From NCBI GenBank assembly GCA_963823095.1, contig CAWGKI010000001.1, positions 186,001 to 250,000 on the forward strand: a DNA stretch of 64,000 bases. The letters run 5' to 3'. The first letter of the stretch is position 1; each line of letters opens with the position of its first letter. The translations under genes were made by a program, and so were the position numbers. This document shows positions 17,469-26,036 of this stretch, piece after piece. Source of the DNA: CAIVVT01 sp963823095. Its GTDB lineage: Bacteria; Acidobacteriota; Terriglobia; Bryobacterales; Bryobacteraceae. Under the pieces are notes generated by a model. It ran no database searches and was not told the origin of the DNA. It saw only the letters and a list, made by a program, of their open reading frames with translations.

Positions 17469-18765
17469 TTGCCCGGCGAAATCGATACGGTCTTGTACAC
17501 TGCCGCCCACGGAGGCTTCGCCGGCCAGTCCGTTCCGCTGGGCGGCGGCGCAGCCATCGCCAACCTGCTCGGCGATGCGTGGTCAGGATCCAAGCCATTC
17601 GATTTACAGCTCTTAGGCCCGGCTATCCTGGGCCCAACCGCCCCTTCGGCGCACGATATCGTCTCCTTCAACGAGCGCCGCTACGCGGCTTTTTGTGAAG
17701 CATTTCGGGAAGCTTCCACCCGCGAAGTTTTGAAGCACGATCCCGCGCATACGGCCGTCCTGGTCAACGACATCTCCGAGGGTCCCGACTTTGAGCGGCT
17801 CGCCCGCGCGGGCTTCCGCGTCGTCACCATCTATCACGTGGACGTGGTCGCCTACATCGCCTCCATCTACCTGCGGGGCTCGATCCGCCCGGAGACCCTC
17901 GCCTGCTGGTGGGAACGGCTTCGAGGCGGTCTTCTCGGGCGCGCGGCGCCGACAATTCTGCGGCTCATCTTCGAGCAGCAGCGGGCCAGTCTGCTGTGGT
18001 CCGAACGCGTAGTAGTTCCCTCGTCGGATATGAAGTCGATCATGCTGCGCTGCTACCCCGATACGCCTCCAAACCGCATTGAGGTCTTGCCCTGGGGGAG
18101 TCCCGCGCTGTCGAGGTCTCCCATCGAATCTTCCGAACCAGAACCGCGACGAAAGCGCCGCCGCACTCCGAGCCGAGTATGGCATCGGGCCAAACGCGCA
18201 TGTGTTGCTGTGCCTGAGCCGGATTTCGCCCGAGAAGGGCCAGGACTTCCTGCTGAAGACGCTGATCGAGTGGGAGCGGGAGCCCTCCTTCCCTTCCCGT
18301 CCGGTGTGGCTCTTCATCTGCGGCGCGGCGGCCTTTATGAACGGCCACGCTTACGAGAGGCGGCTGAAGGTCCTCGCTGCGCGATTGAAGAGAGTCCATG
18401 TCGTCTTCCCCGGTTACGTCGCAGGCTCTCGGAAATCCGCATTTCTTTCGCTGGCCGATGTTTACCTCTTCCCGTCCAGCCACGAGAGCTATGGATTGAC
18501 TCTGGTGGAGGCGCTCAGTTCGGGCCTCCCAGCCATATGCCGCGACCATGCCGGCGCCCGCCAGATCTTGACCCCGGAATTCGGGGTCGTCGTGCCCGGT
18601 TCCGGCCCGTCCGCCCGCTGCGGCTTCCGCGACGCGATTGAGCAACTTCTTCTCGACGATTCGCTGCGCAGTTCCATGGCGTGCTCGGCACAGGCGTGGG
18701 CGAACCAGCGGCCCTTCGCCGACAGCGCGGCCCGGCTGGCTGCCGTGCTTTTGGGCGAGGGCTGA
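17469..18765 (+). CDS. GT4-type glycosyltransferase, frameshifted in a G-run
   Basis: The first frame (TTG start at 17469) encodes the acceptor half, with IDTVLYTAAHGGFAGQSVPL, NDISEGPDFERLARAGFRVV and a run ending NRIEVLPWG. The frame then breaks at the GGGGG run near 18093-18097. The next frame continues with EYGIGPNAHVLLCLSRISPE, KGQDFL, VVFPGYVAGSRKSAF and the donor-site ADVYLFPSSHESYGLTLVEA. This E-x7-E-like region is typical of GT-B family 4 enzymes. Shortening the run to four G restores one ~430-residue protein. It probably transfers a sugar in polysaccharide or glycolipid assembly; donor and acceptor are unknown. Confidence 0.8.
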
Positions 18766-18898
18766 TTTGGGATTCTGAAGGCGAACCTGCCGGATCGCCT
18801 GACAACTTCAACGCAAGGCCGTGCCCCGATTCAGAGAAATCGCTCCGGATAGTTCCAAACGCCCGCGATCCGGTGTAGAGTTTTTGCGGAGGTTCGTG

Positions 18899-19765
18899 AT
18901 GCCTCTTCGCAAGATCCTCGTCCCAGTCGATTTCTCGGAACGCTGCGAGGGAGCGGCGCGTTACGCCGAGGCACTCCACGGCGTGTTCGGCAGCGAGATC
19001 ACGCTGCTGCACGTTCTGCCCCCCATGCACTATGAATTCAGTGCGATGGAGGTGGCTGGCTCCCTGCTGGAAGAGCAGTACCAATTCCGCACCGAACAGG
19101 CCGGGCAGAACCTGCGTGCCTTCATGGCCGATGAGTTTCCGGCGCCGCATACGGAGCGGATCCTGCGCGAGGGCGACCCTGCCAGAACCATCGTGGCAAT
19201 CGCCCAGGAGACGGGCGCGGGCCTGATCGTCATGCCGACCCACGGTTACGGGCCGTTCCGGCGCTTCATCCTCGGCTCCGTCACCGCCAAGGTGCTGCAC
19301 GACGCGGATTGTCCGGTCTGCACCGGAATCCACCTGGAGGCTCCCCCATCCCACCAGATCCGGTTCCAGCAGGTGACAGCCGCTCTGGATCTTGGACCTC
19401 AGAGCGAGCGCACGCTGATGTGGGCCGCGCGCTTCGCCAAGGACTCCGGAGCGAAACTGGCCCTCGTCCACGCCGCCCCTGGGATGGAGGGGCCCGCCGG
19501 AGAGTATTTCGACCCGGAGTGGCGGCGCCAGGTGGAAGTCGCCGTCAGGGATGAGATCGGCGAGTTGCAGAAGCGTCTGAACATCGACGCGCCCCTGCAC
19601 GTCGAAAGCGGTGAAGCCGCACACACCGTCTGCGATATCGCCGCCGACCTGGAAACCGACCTGCTCGTCATCGGGCGGGGATCCGCCGCGGGTGTGTTCG
19701 GCAGGTTGCGGGCGAACGCCTACTCGATCATCCGCCAGAGCCATTGCCCGGTAGTAAGTGTGTAA
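18899..19765 (+). CDS. Tandem universal stress protein (two UspA domains)
   Basis: A 288-residue cytoplasmic protein. The ATG at 18899 sits six bases after GGAGG. The first UspA domain has RKILVPVDFSE, LLHVLPP and the nucleotide-binding VMPTHGYGPFRRFILGSVTA (G-2x-G-9x-G-S/T type). The second has VTAALDLGPQSERTL, ALVHAAPG and the less conserved LLVIGRGSAAGVFGRL. The first domain keeps the ATP-binding loop and the second looks partly degenerate, a common arrangement in tandem Usp proteins. No neighbour indicates a specific stress. Confidence 0.9.
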   Translation: MPLRKILVPVDFSERCEGAARYAEALHGVFGSEITLLHVLPPMHYEFSAMEVAGSLLEEQYQFRTEQAGQNLRAFMADEFPAPHTERILREGDPARTIVAIAQETGAGLIVMPTHGYGPFRRFILGSVTAKVLHDADCPVCTGIHLEAPPSHQIRFQQVTAALDLGPQSERTLMWAARFAKDSGAKLALVHAAPGMEGPAGEYFDPEWRRQVEVAVRDEIGELQKRLNIDAPLHVESGEAAHTVCDIAADLETDLLVIGRGSAAGVFGRLRANAYSIIRQSHCPVVSV

Positions 19766-20265
19766 GCTCACATTAAAGTCTCAAGGTCGGCCGGGGCGCT
19801 CACGATAAGCGCGTTATGGGTGGAGTGTCCGAGACCGTGGATGCAACTCACGCATCGCCGCCGATGCCGGCGCAGCCCGCGCCTTCCCTGCCAGGACCGG
19901 CCCAAACAGATGCCGTGACAGGCTTGGCTGAATTGGCGAGCCGTGTCTTGGATCGGACGTCGGGCCCGGTCGATCCGGGCGGACAGTTCAATCCGGCAAC
20001 GCACGATCGGCAACAACCTCAACTGCAGGCGATTGCGCTTCTGCACACTCAGGCAGCACCCCGGGTCCGGCGGCCCGAAACACCAGAGACTCGGTAGCCG
20101 GAAAGTCGTTGGACGAAGCCGACGCGTGCGCAGGAACCTCGCAGGATTCCGTAACGCAAGCCGCTGCCGCAGACCAGTTCCAGAGGATTCTGAAGCTCTA
20201 TGCCGGAGTCGGCGAACCCTCGCGGTCGCTCTCAATTGCCGGCTGAACGGGCAGAGTGCTGAGGC
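19766..20265. other. Intergenic stretch, no supported gene
   Basis: Five hundred bases between convergent genes. A plus-strand frame from ATG 19816 (MGGVSETVDATHASPP) stays open for 93 codons, and a second frame downstream reads AADQFQRILKLYAGVGEPSR. Neither has a recognisable domain and their composition is Pro/Ala/Ser-rich. They could be a frameshifted small gene, but I cannot support it. No terminator with a T-run was seen. Confidence 0.35.
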
Positions 20266-21702
20266 CTAGTTGGATCCACCTGCCGCCGGAGTCATGCCTA
20301 GTTCGCCGAGAATCTTGGGCGACTCCTCGTCCTCCGCAAGCTTCCTGTGGCACGTGTCGCAATCCATGGGGATGGTCTTGCCGCCCTTGTCCCCGGAGCG
20401 TTCGTCGTGGCAACGGAAGCAGCCGGTGTAATCCGTATGCCCGATGTTGTTGGGATAGGCGCCCCACTTCACGCGCATCTCGGGGAAGACGTTGCCCGCA
20501 TAAGCCGCCAGGACCGCCTTAGCCGTGCTTTCAATCGCCGCGCGCTTCGCCTGCCAGACAGCCGGATAGGACTTCTGGTAATACTCCGTGAAGCGCTTGG
20601 GGATCTCACGCTCGCTGTCCGCCGTCGTCTGGTAATCCACCTTGATCACCTCGAGAGCGGTCTTGCGGACGAACGGCAGCGACGCATCCATGTGGCCCCT
20701 GGCGAGCGACTCGTCGATGGCTCGCTCGGGGAGCTTATAGCTGTGCGACGGCCGCGTGTGACAGTCGATGCAGTCCATCGTGCGCATTTGCAACTTGGCC
20801 AGATCGGCGTCCTTGAATCCATCCGCTTTGAAAACGGTCTTGTCTCCGCCGCGTGCATATTGCACCCAAGGAATGTTCTGCCGCTTCTCGTCGGAGTGCC
20901 CGTAGGTGACCTCGACTCCGGGCCCCATGTGGGCGCCGTGAATGCCCTCATAGGTTCCGCCGCCGCCGATCTTCAGCAGCAGAACCGTCTTCAAATGCTT
21001 GGTCCGCTCGTCGTCGGTGAACTTGTCGATCACGTGGATGCGGTTGCCTGCGAACCGTTGTGGCCAGTGGCAAACCTCGCAAGTCTCGCGCGCCGGACGC
21101 AGCGCTTTCACGGGCGTCGGAATTGGCCGGGGATAGAGATTGAACATCACCGAGATCACCTGCCAGCTACCCGAAAGTTTGCTCTTCGCAAACCAGTTGG
21201 CGCCCGGTCCGATATGGCAATTTACGCAGGCCACACGCGCGTGCGGCGAATTCTGATACGCCGTGAACTCGGGCTTCATCACCGTGTGGCAGGTCTGCCC
21301 GCAGAAGGTGGGGGACTCCATGTAAGTCACAGCCCGATAGGAGAACTGCGCCCCGATCACCAGGTTGAGCACTGTCGTCACGGCGACGAATAGCAGCAGC
21401 CTTCGGAACCGCTCATTCTGCAAATCGATCTCGGGGAACACTGGCGGAAGAGTGTTGCGATGGCTCACCCGGTAGAAGTGGATGCCCAGCGGAATCAATG
21501 CCAGCCCGAGGAAGAACACGCCGGGCACCATCATGAATTCGAGAATGCCAGTGTAGGCGTTGCCCGGCTCCCCCTTGATGAAGGTGGGCAGCATCGCCAG
21601 CCACAGCACCGTCGCCGTGGTCACCAACACGACTCCGGTCAGGCTGATGAAATTGCTCGATAAGTATACGAGTGGAGCGAAAAACTCCTTCAAACGGTGC
21701 AT
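20266..21702 (-). CDS. NapC/NirT-type membrane-anchored multihaem cytochrome c
   Basis: About 478 residues. The ATG at 21702 gives MHRLKEFFAPLVYLSSN; a TTG at 21741 overlapping the previous stop is an alternative. Two to three N-terminal membrane helices (LTGVVLVTTATVLWLAML, MMVPGVFFLGLALIPLGIHF, LLLFVAVTTVLNLVIGA) are followed by haem sites. The first is an unusual CGQTCH (CX3CH) with a following TVMKPEF, then CVNCH, CEVCH, CIDCH, CFRCH and CDTCH. The NapC/NirT family passes electrons from the quinol pool to periplasmic redox partners. Last gene of the cytochrome operon, directly after the CbcL-like gene. Confidence 0.88.
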   Translation of the reverse strand: MHRLKEFFAPLVYLSSNFISLTGVVLVTTATVLWLAMLPTFIKGEPGNAYTGILEFMMVPGVFFLGLALIPLGIHFYRVSHRNTLPPVFPEIDLQNERFRRLLLFVAVTTVLNLVIGAQFSYRAVTYMESPTFCGQTCHTVMKPEFTAYQNSPHARVACVNCHIGPGANWFAKSKLSGSWQVISVMFNLYPRPIPTPVKALRPARETCEVCHWPQRFAGNRIHVIDKFTDDERTKHLKTVLLLKIGGGGTYEGIHGAHMGPGVEVTYGHSDEKRQNIPWVQYARGGDKTVFKADGFKDADLAKLQMRTMDCIDCHTRPSHSYKLPERAIDESLARGHMDASLPFVRKTALEVIKVDYQTTADSEREIPKRFTEYYQKSYPAVWQAKRAAIESTAKAVLAAYAGNVFPEMRVKWGAYPNNIGHTDYTGCFRCHDERSGDKGGKTIPMDCDTCHRKLAEDEESPKILGELGMTPAAGGSN

Positions 21703-21737
21703 CCAATACCCCCAGAATCGAATTGGTTTGCCAGCGG

Positions 21738-23423
21738 TCAATCGCTGGAGCGGGCGCTTCCGTGACCCGACCCGTGAGCATCCCCGTTCGCGGGCCGCGG
21801 ACTGTAGCCAGTCAACCAGCCCGGATCCATGGGATACACGTCAGGGTCGAAGATTACGGTGTACATGTGCCAGATTACGATTGCGGCCGTAGCCAGAACG
21901 GCTTCATAGTAATGAATCGTCCGGGCGACGTCCATCCACACCTTCGGCATCATGCTCATCGTCCAGTTGTTGAACCACAGCAGCACTCCCGTTAACGCCA
22001 TTACGGCCGTGCCCCAAACCAGCGCCCAGTATTCGATCTTCTCGATGTAGCCGTGCGCCGAGTAGTACGGCTTTTCTTTCTTCAGTCCCAGCCGCCATAA
22101 CAAGCCTTCGATCATCTCGCGCACGTCCGCAACCTTAGGCAGAAACTCGGTCCAATGCGTGCGCAGCTTCCTGCTGAACAGCAGGGTGAGCAGATGAAGA
22201 ACGCTCGTGGCCACCAGGATGATGCCGGCGGTCCGGTGAATCACTCCACGGATGGGATAAGTATGTTCGAACTGCAGGAACGGATGCGACCACCATGCAT
22301 CGGGATAGTGCAGCGCAAAGCCGGTGTAAGCGAGCGTGACGAAGCTGACGGTCAACAGTGCGTGCTCCACTCTCTCGGTTAGGTAGACCCTGTGCGTAAG
22401 GACCACTGGCTTCATCATTCGGGAGGGCACGTTCACCCCCTGGAAGCGGAGTTGAGTCAGCTTCCTCAGGAAGTCTCCCACATGGTGGATCGCCATGAAC
22501 GCGAGCGTACCGGGGATGACCAGCATATAGAACCACTGCACCCACTGGATCGGCTTTGGAGCCGTGGCGCCCTCCATCGAATGTACTGTGCTGATCGCAA
22601 ACCGGCTGCCCGCGCCCGGATGGCACGCGCCGCAGGTGTGCGCCAGGTTCTTCGGGTTGGTCCGCGAACGCGGATCGCTGGACGGCAGGATCCCGTGGAA
22701 ACCGTGGCAGGAAGCGCAGCCCGCCACAGTCTGAGAACCGGATTTCAGGGCAAGCCCATGGAAACTCGCGTCGAAGGTCGTAATGCGATCGGCCGGAATT
22801 CCAAAACGGCCCATCAGCCGGACATCGCCATGGCAGCGTCCGCATGTCTCGGGCACCTTGTTGGCGAAAACGCTGGATTCGGGATTCTTCGGCCGCATGA
22901 TCGAGTGACTGGTGTGGCAATCGGTGCAGACCGGCGCGGCTGTTACGCCGCGTTCCACGGCCTTGCCATGCACGCTCGTCTTGTACTCGGCGGCTTCCTT
23001 GTCGTGGCACATGCCGCAAGTGTCCGGAGTGGCCTTCTTCCACTCGGCGGTCTTCGTAGATACGACTTCATGCGCGGCGCCATGGCAGGTATCGCAGTTG
23101 GGAGCGGCCCCGTTTCCATTCTTGATCTCGCCGCCGTGGACGCTCTGCCAGAAGTTCTGCACTTCGGTGGGATGGCAGTTGGCACAAGAGGGTTTGGGTA
23201 GATTCTCCGGGTGAGGATACTCTTCGTGTTTGACGTGACAGGACGTACACGCCACGGCCGAGTGAGCCGACTTGTGAAGCTTCACTTCGACGTCGTGGCA
23301 CTCGGCGCACTTGGAATTGGGAACCGTAACCGCGGGCTTACTCTGCCCCCACGCTAACGGAACCACGCTCAGAAACAGAACTGCCAGGGGAAGTCTCAAC
23401 ACAAAAATATCCACTTCGGACAC
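21738..23423 (-). CDS. Nine-haem cytochrome c fused to a membrane cytochrome b domain, CbcL-like
   Basis: A 561-residue protein from a GTG at 23423 with a signal peptide (LPLAVLFLSVVPLAWGQ). Nine CXXCH sites follow: CAECH, CTSCH, CANCH, CDTCH, CGMCH, CTDCH, CGRCH, CASCH and CGACH. The C-terminal ~290 residues hold about five membrane helices with histidines suited to b-haems (MAIHHVGDF, VEHALLTVSFVTLAY, GVIHRTAGIILVATSVLHLL, TIHYYEAVLATAAIVIWHMY), like the FdnI/HydC family. Nine c-haems joined to a di-haem b domain is the layout of Geobacter CbcL, an inner-membrane quinol oxidase used for respiration of low-potential iron oxides. Equivalent function here is inference. It overlaps or abuts the NapC/NirT-type gene. 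Confidence 0.87.
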   Translation of the reverse strand: MSEVDIFVLRLPLAVLFLSVVPLAWGQSKPAVTVPNSKCAECHDVEVKLHKSAHSAVACTSCHVKHEEYPHPENLPKPSCANCHPTEVQNFWQSVHGGEIKNGNGAAPNCDTCHGAAHEVVSTKTAEWKKATPDTCGMCHDKEAAEYKTSVHGKAVERGVTAAPVCTDCHTSHSIMRPKNPESSVFANKVPETCGRCHGDVRLMGRFGIPADRITTFDASFHGLALKSGSQTVAGCASCHGFHGILPSSDPRSRTNPKNLAHTCGACHPGAGSRFAISTVHSMEGATAPKPIQWVQWFYMLVIPGTLAFMAIHHVGDFLRKLTQLRFQGVNVPSRMMKPVVLTHRVYLTERVEHALLTVSFVTLAYTGFALHYPDAWWSHPFLQFEHTYPIRGVIHRTAGIILVATSVLHLLTLLFSRKLRTHWTEFLPKVADVREMIEGLLWRLGLKKEKPYYSAHGYIEKIEYWALVWGTAVMALTGVLLWFNNWTMSMMPKVWMDVARTIHYYEAVLATAAIVIWHMYTVIFDPDVYPMDPGWLTGYSPRPANGDAHGSGHGSARSSD

Positions 23424-23520
23424 AACCTCGGGTACTCCTCGGCAGCCCTCGATCGCTTACCGTCTTGAGTAATTTAATCGAACTCGCGAAACGGGCGCCG
23501 GCGCGCCCGCATCGACGGGT

Positions 23521-23811
23521 TCACTTTGCGAACATGTCGTTGCTGTTGAAGAGCGCCCAACCGTACAATCCGGCCAGGGCCAATCCGCTGACAACCAGCA
23601 GAATCGTGAGCCATTTGCCGATGGTCTCGACAGTGGAGAGCTTCTTCGCGACCGCTTCCTGCGTGGAAATTGCAGCGACCTCACCGTCGGTGAGCTTCAA
23701 CGTATCGTCTTCCTGGCTCGCCATCTTGTTCCGGACGATCGCCAGGATCAACACAACGACGAGCAACACCCCCCACCCAATCAGATACGGTGCAAACTTC
23801 ATTTCCGTCAT
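23521..23811 (-). CDS. Small two-helix membrane protein of the cytochrome operon
   Basis: A 96-residue protein starting MTEMKFAPYLIG, with AGGAG placed about seven bases before the ATG at 23811. Hydrophobic segments lie at residues ~8-26 (YLIGWGVLLVVVLILAIV) and ~68-86 (WLTILLVVSGLALAGLYGW). Between them is a hydrophilic acidic loop. No cysteines or haem motifs are present, so it is not itself a redox carrier. Its position directly before the CbcL-like gene suggests a subunit or assembly factor of the complex. I recognise no named family. Confidence 0.7.
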   Translation of the reverse strand: MTEMKFAPYLIGWGVLLVVVLILAIVRNKMASQEDDTLKLTDGEVAAISTQEAVAKKLSTVETIGKWLTILLVVSGLALAGLYGWALFNSNDMFAK

Positions 23812-23877
23812 CTTGGTTCTCCTACCCTATTTTGACAATTCGCGCACGGGCCACAAGCCGCGAATCCCCTGGAGGAT

Positions 23878-24237
23878 TCACAGCCGCCGTCCAGCGACAT
23901 GCCCTGGGCTCGCGGAGCCGCTTCGCAGGCATGCCGAGAGAATTGCAAGAACGACTGTGTTGGGAGAATCCTGTTCGCTGACCACCGAATTGACGCCCGC
24001 CTCCCACGCGTCTCTCAGATGGCTGGCGTCGTTTTGAGTAATCAGAACCACCCGGTCCGGAAATGCGAGCGGTGAGGGCAACATCTTCAAGTGCGGAGGA
24101 TCCACCACAACCACGCAGGCGTCCTCGAGGCTGGGCGATTCGACGCACCGGACCTGCAATTGAGTGCTGCGGCACAGCAGACTGCGCAACAGATCTGCTT
24201 TCACCGTATTACTCAATGCTAACTGAATGTTACTCAT
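23878..24237 (-). CDS. Small receiver-like (pseudo-receiver) protein
   Basis: A 119-residue protein with alternating hydrophobic strands and helices like a response-regulator receiver: VVVVDPP (strand 3), PDRVVLITQNDASHLRDAWE (strand 4/helix 4) and AGVNSVVSEQDSPNTVVLAI (strand 5/helix 5). A phospho-acceptor Asp might be in VVVVDPP, but the acidic pair at the N-terminus is missing and the conserved Lys is not evident. It is probably a degenerate receiver used for protein contacts. It is first in the minus-strand cytochrome operon and divergent from the sigma-54 activator, so a regulatory role is plausible. Confidence 0.55.
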   Translation of the reverse strand: MSNIQLALSNTVKADLLRSLLCRSTQLQVRCVESPSLEDACVVVVDPPHLKMLPSPLAFPDRVVLITQNDASHLRDAWEAGVNSVVSEQDSPNTVVLAILSACLRSGSASPGHVAGRRL

Positions 24238-24567
24238 ACAGCGGTCCTTCTGCCGTTTCGGGCGGCAACGAGGCCTGCGTCCGACAGTTAAGTATTCTCC
24301 TTACCGGCGCAAGGTCCACAAGGCCGTGCCGCGGAATCAAGAGTTCCCCGATCAAGCGGCACAATGCCCGCCGGTCAGGCTCCGCCATTCGGTGATGCAA
24401 TCGAAGGGCCAGAGGGAATCCCTTTGAGATGGCGGGAGTTGTGGGGATTTCCACGCTGTGATGCACACATCTGGTGACTCGTTGCCCCTCTCTCCCGCAC
24501 AAAATTGCGCGAATTCACCCATTCCGTACTCGCGTGTCTGCTTCTTAGCGTTACAATCAGGCATACA
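24238..24567. other. Divergent regulatory region between the cytochrome operon and its probable activator
   Basis: Three hundred and thirty bases separate two divergent start codons (24237 minus, 24568 plus). No gene is supported inside. It holds a sigma-54-like promoter on the minus strand (24397-24412). The rest would have room for activator binding sites, though no clear inverted repeat stands out. Confidence 0.5.
24397..24412 (-). promoter_or_regulatory. Candidate sigma-54 (-24/-12) promoter facing the cytochrome operon
   Basis: On the minus strand TGGCCCTTCGATTGCA matches the consensus TGGCAC-N5-TTGCA with a single change in the -24 element. The invariant GG and GC are ten bases apart, as required. 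The start of transcription would be near 24385, about 150 bases before the first operon gene. The adjacent divergent gene encodes a sigma-54 enhancer-binding protein. Confidence 0.5.
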
Positions 24568-25948
24568 ATGGCCTCTTCCGAACGTATGGCAAAGCTGACG
24601 ACGGGCTGGCAAAACTCGAAGATACTGGGACACGTCTTCGATCAGCTCTCCGACGCGCTGGTACTCTACGACGCGAACCATATCATCACCGGTGTCAACG
24701 CCGCTGCCGAACGGATGTTCAGCATAGACGCCGAGGACCTCGTCGGCAAGGACTGCCGGGAGATGTTCCACTGTCAGATGTGCGATGCGGGCTGCGGCAT
24801 GCAGGCGGGTCTGACGCAGCCAAACGGCCACAACTCCACGGTGCGGCTGCATACCCAGGCCGGCCTGGAGCGGCTGGTGTTGATTCATACCTCCCAGTTG
24901 TTCTCGGAAAACGGATCCTTGGAAGGAGCGGTTGCCACCATTAAGGATGTGACCGCCGAGGTTGAGCCGCAGAAGCGCGAGATCGTCTCTGAATCGCCCG
25001 GCATGCGGGATGTACTAAACTTCGTACGCCGCGTCGCCATCAGCGAAGCCACTACGATTCTGATAGAAGGCGAGAACGGAACCGGCAAGGACCTGATCGC
25101 GAAGTCGCTGCACTACCAAAGCACCCGGCAGGCCGAGCCATTCATCGCCATCAACTGCGCAGCCATCCCGGAGACGCTGCTGGAGAGCGAGCTGTTCGGT
25201 TACGAAAAGGGAGCTTTCACCGACGCGCGGTCGCAGAAGCGCGGCATTTTCGAGCTCGCCGACAAGGGCACCCTGTTCCTGGACGAGATCGGCGAAATCC
25301 CGCTGATGCTCCAGGCCAAACTGTTGCGGGTTCTGGAGGAACAGGAGTTCCGTCGTTTGGGCGGCTTGAAGGACATCAAGGTGGATCTTGCGCGTCCTGG
25401 CGGCCACGAATAAGAACCTGCGGGAAGCCGTCAAGGAAGGCGCTTTCCGCCAGGATCTGTACTTCCGGCTGAACGTCATCCACATCACCATCCCCCCGCT
25501 CCGGGAACGGCAGGAAGACATTCCGGCCCTGGCCAACTTCTTCGTCCAGCATTACAACAAGAAGTTCAAACGCCAGATCATGGGCCTCACGCCAGAGACG
25601 ATGGACCTGCTCATTCATTACGAATGGCCAGGGAACGTGCGCGAACTTCGCAACGCCATCGAGCGGGCCATGATTCTGGAGGATTCGAGCTATATCGGCA
25701 CCACCAGCCTCCCCATCACCGTGAGCGAGGACGCCTCTATCCACGTCGCGGGTTCCGGCGGCCCCGAGATTCCCGACCGGTTCGCCCCCAAGATCCCGGA
25801 TGAAGGTCTGTCCCTCGAAGACAACGAGCGCCGGCTCCTGGTAGGCGCACTGGAAAAGACCGGGGGCAATCAGACCCAGGCGGCGCGCCTGCTTCGGATC
25901 ACGCGCGACACGTTGCGTTACAAAATGAAGAAGTTCAACCTGCGCTAG
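24568..25948 (+). CDS. Sigma-54-dependent transcriptional activator (PAS, AAA+, Fis-type HTH), frameshifted
   Basis: About 460 residues when joined. The N-terminal PAS domain (ILGHVFDQLSDALVLYDANH) carries a cysteine cluster CREMFHCQMCDAGC at ~residues 73-86. The AAA+ module has Walker A GENGTGKDL, the sigma-54-contact GAFTDA loop in ELFGYEKGAFTDA, Walker B TLFLDEIGEIP and, in the second frame, RVLAATNKNLREAV, FRQDLYFRLNV and WPGNVRELRN. The C-terminal HTH is GGNQTQAARLLRITRDTLRY. One extra base near 25386 (GATCTTG instead of GATCTG) splits the two halves. It probably activates the divergent cytochrome operon through the sigma-54-like site at 24397. Confidence 0.88.
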
Positions 25949-26036
25949 CGCGACGTCGCGTATTCCGAACGGCAAACTCCGATCCGAGCGCCATTTCAAA
26001 TCCCACTCCCGGCGTTAGGCGTGGCATGCTGTAATT

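Noticed and set aside
19816..20097. Possible small gene (MGGVSETVDATHASPP...)
   Set aside because: No ribosome-binding site, no domain, and low-complexity composition; not enough to call.
24355..24372. Second sigma-54-like site on the plus strand (GGCACAATGCCCGC)
   Set aside because: The -12 element has CCGC in place of TTGC; the match is too weak to report as a promoter.
25376..25999. Minus-strand frame of 207 codons
   Set aside because: Antisense to the C-terminal half of the sigma-54 activator, whose motifs are unmistakable.
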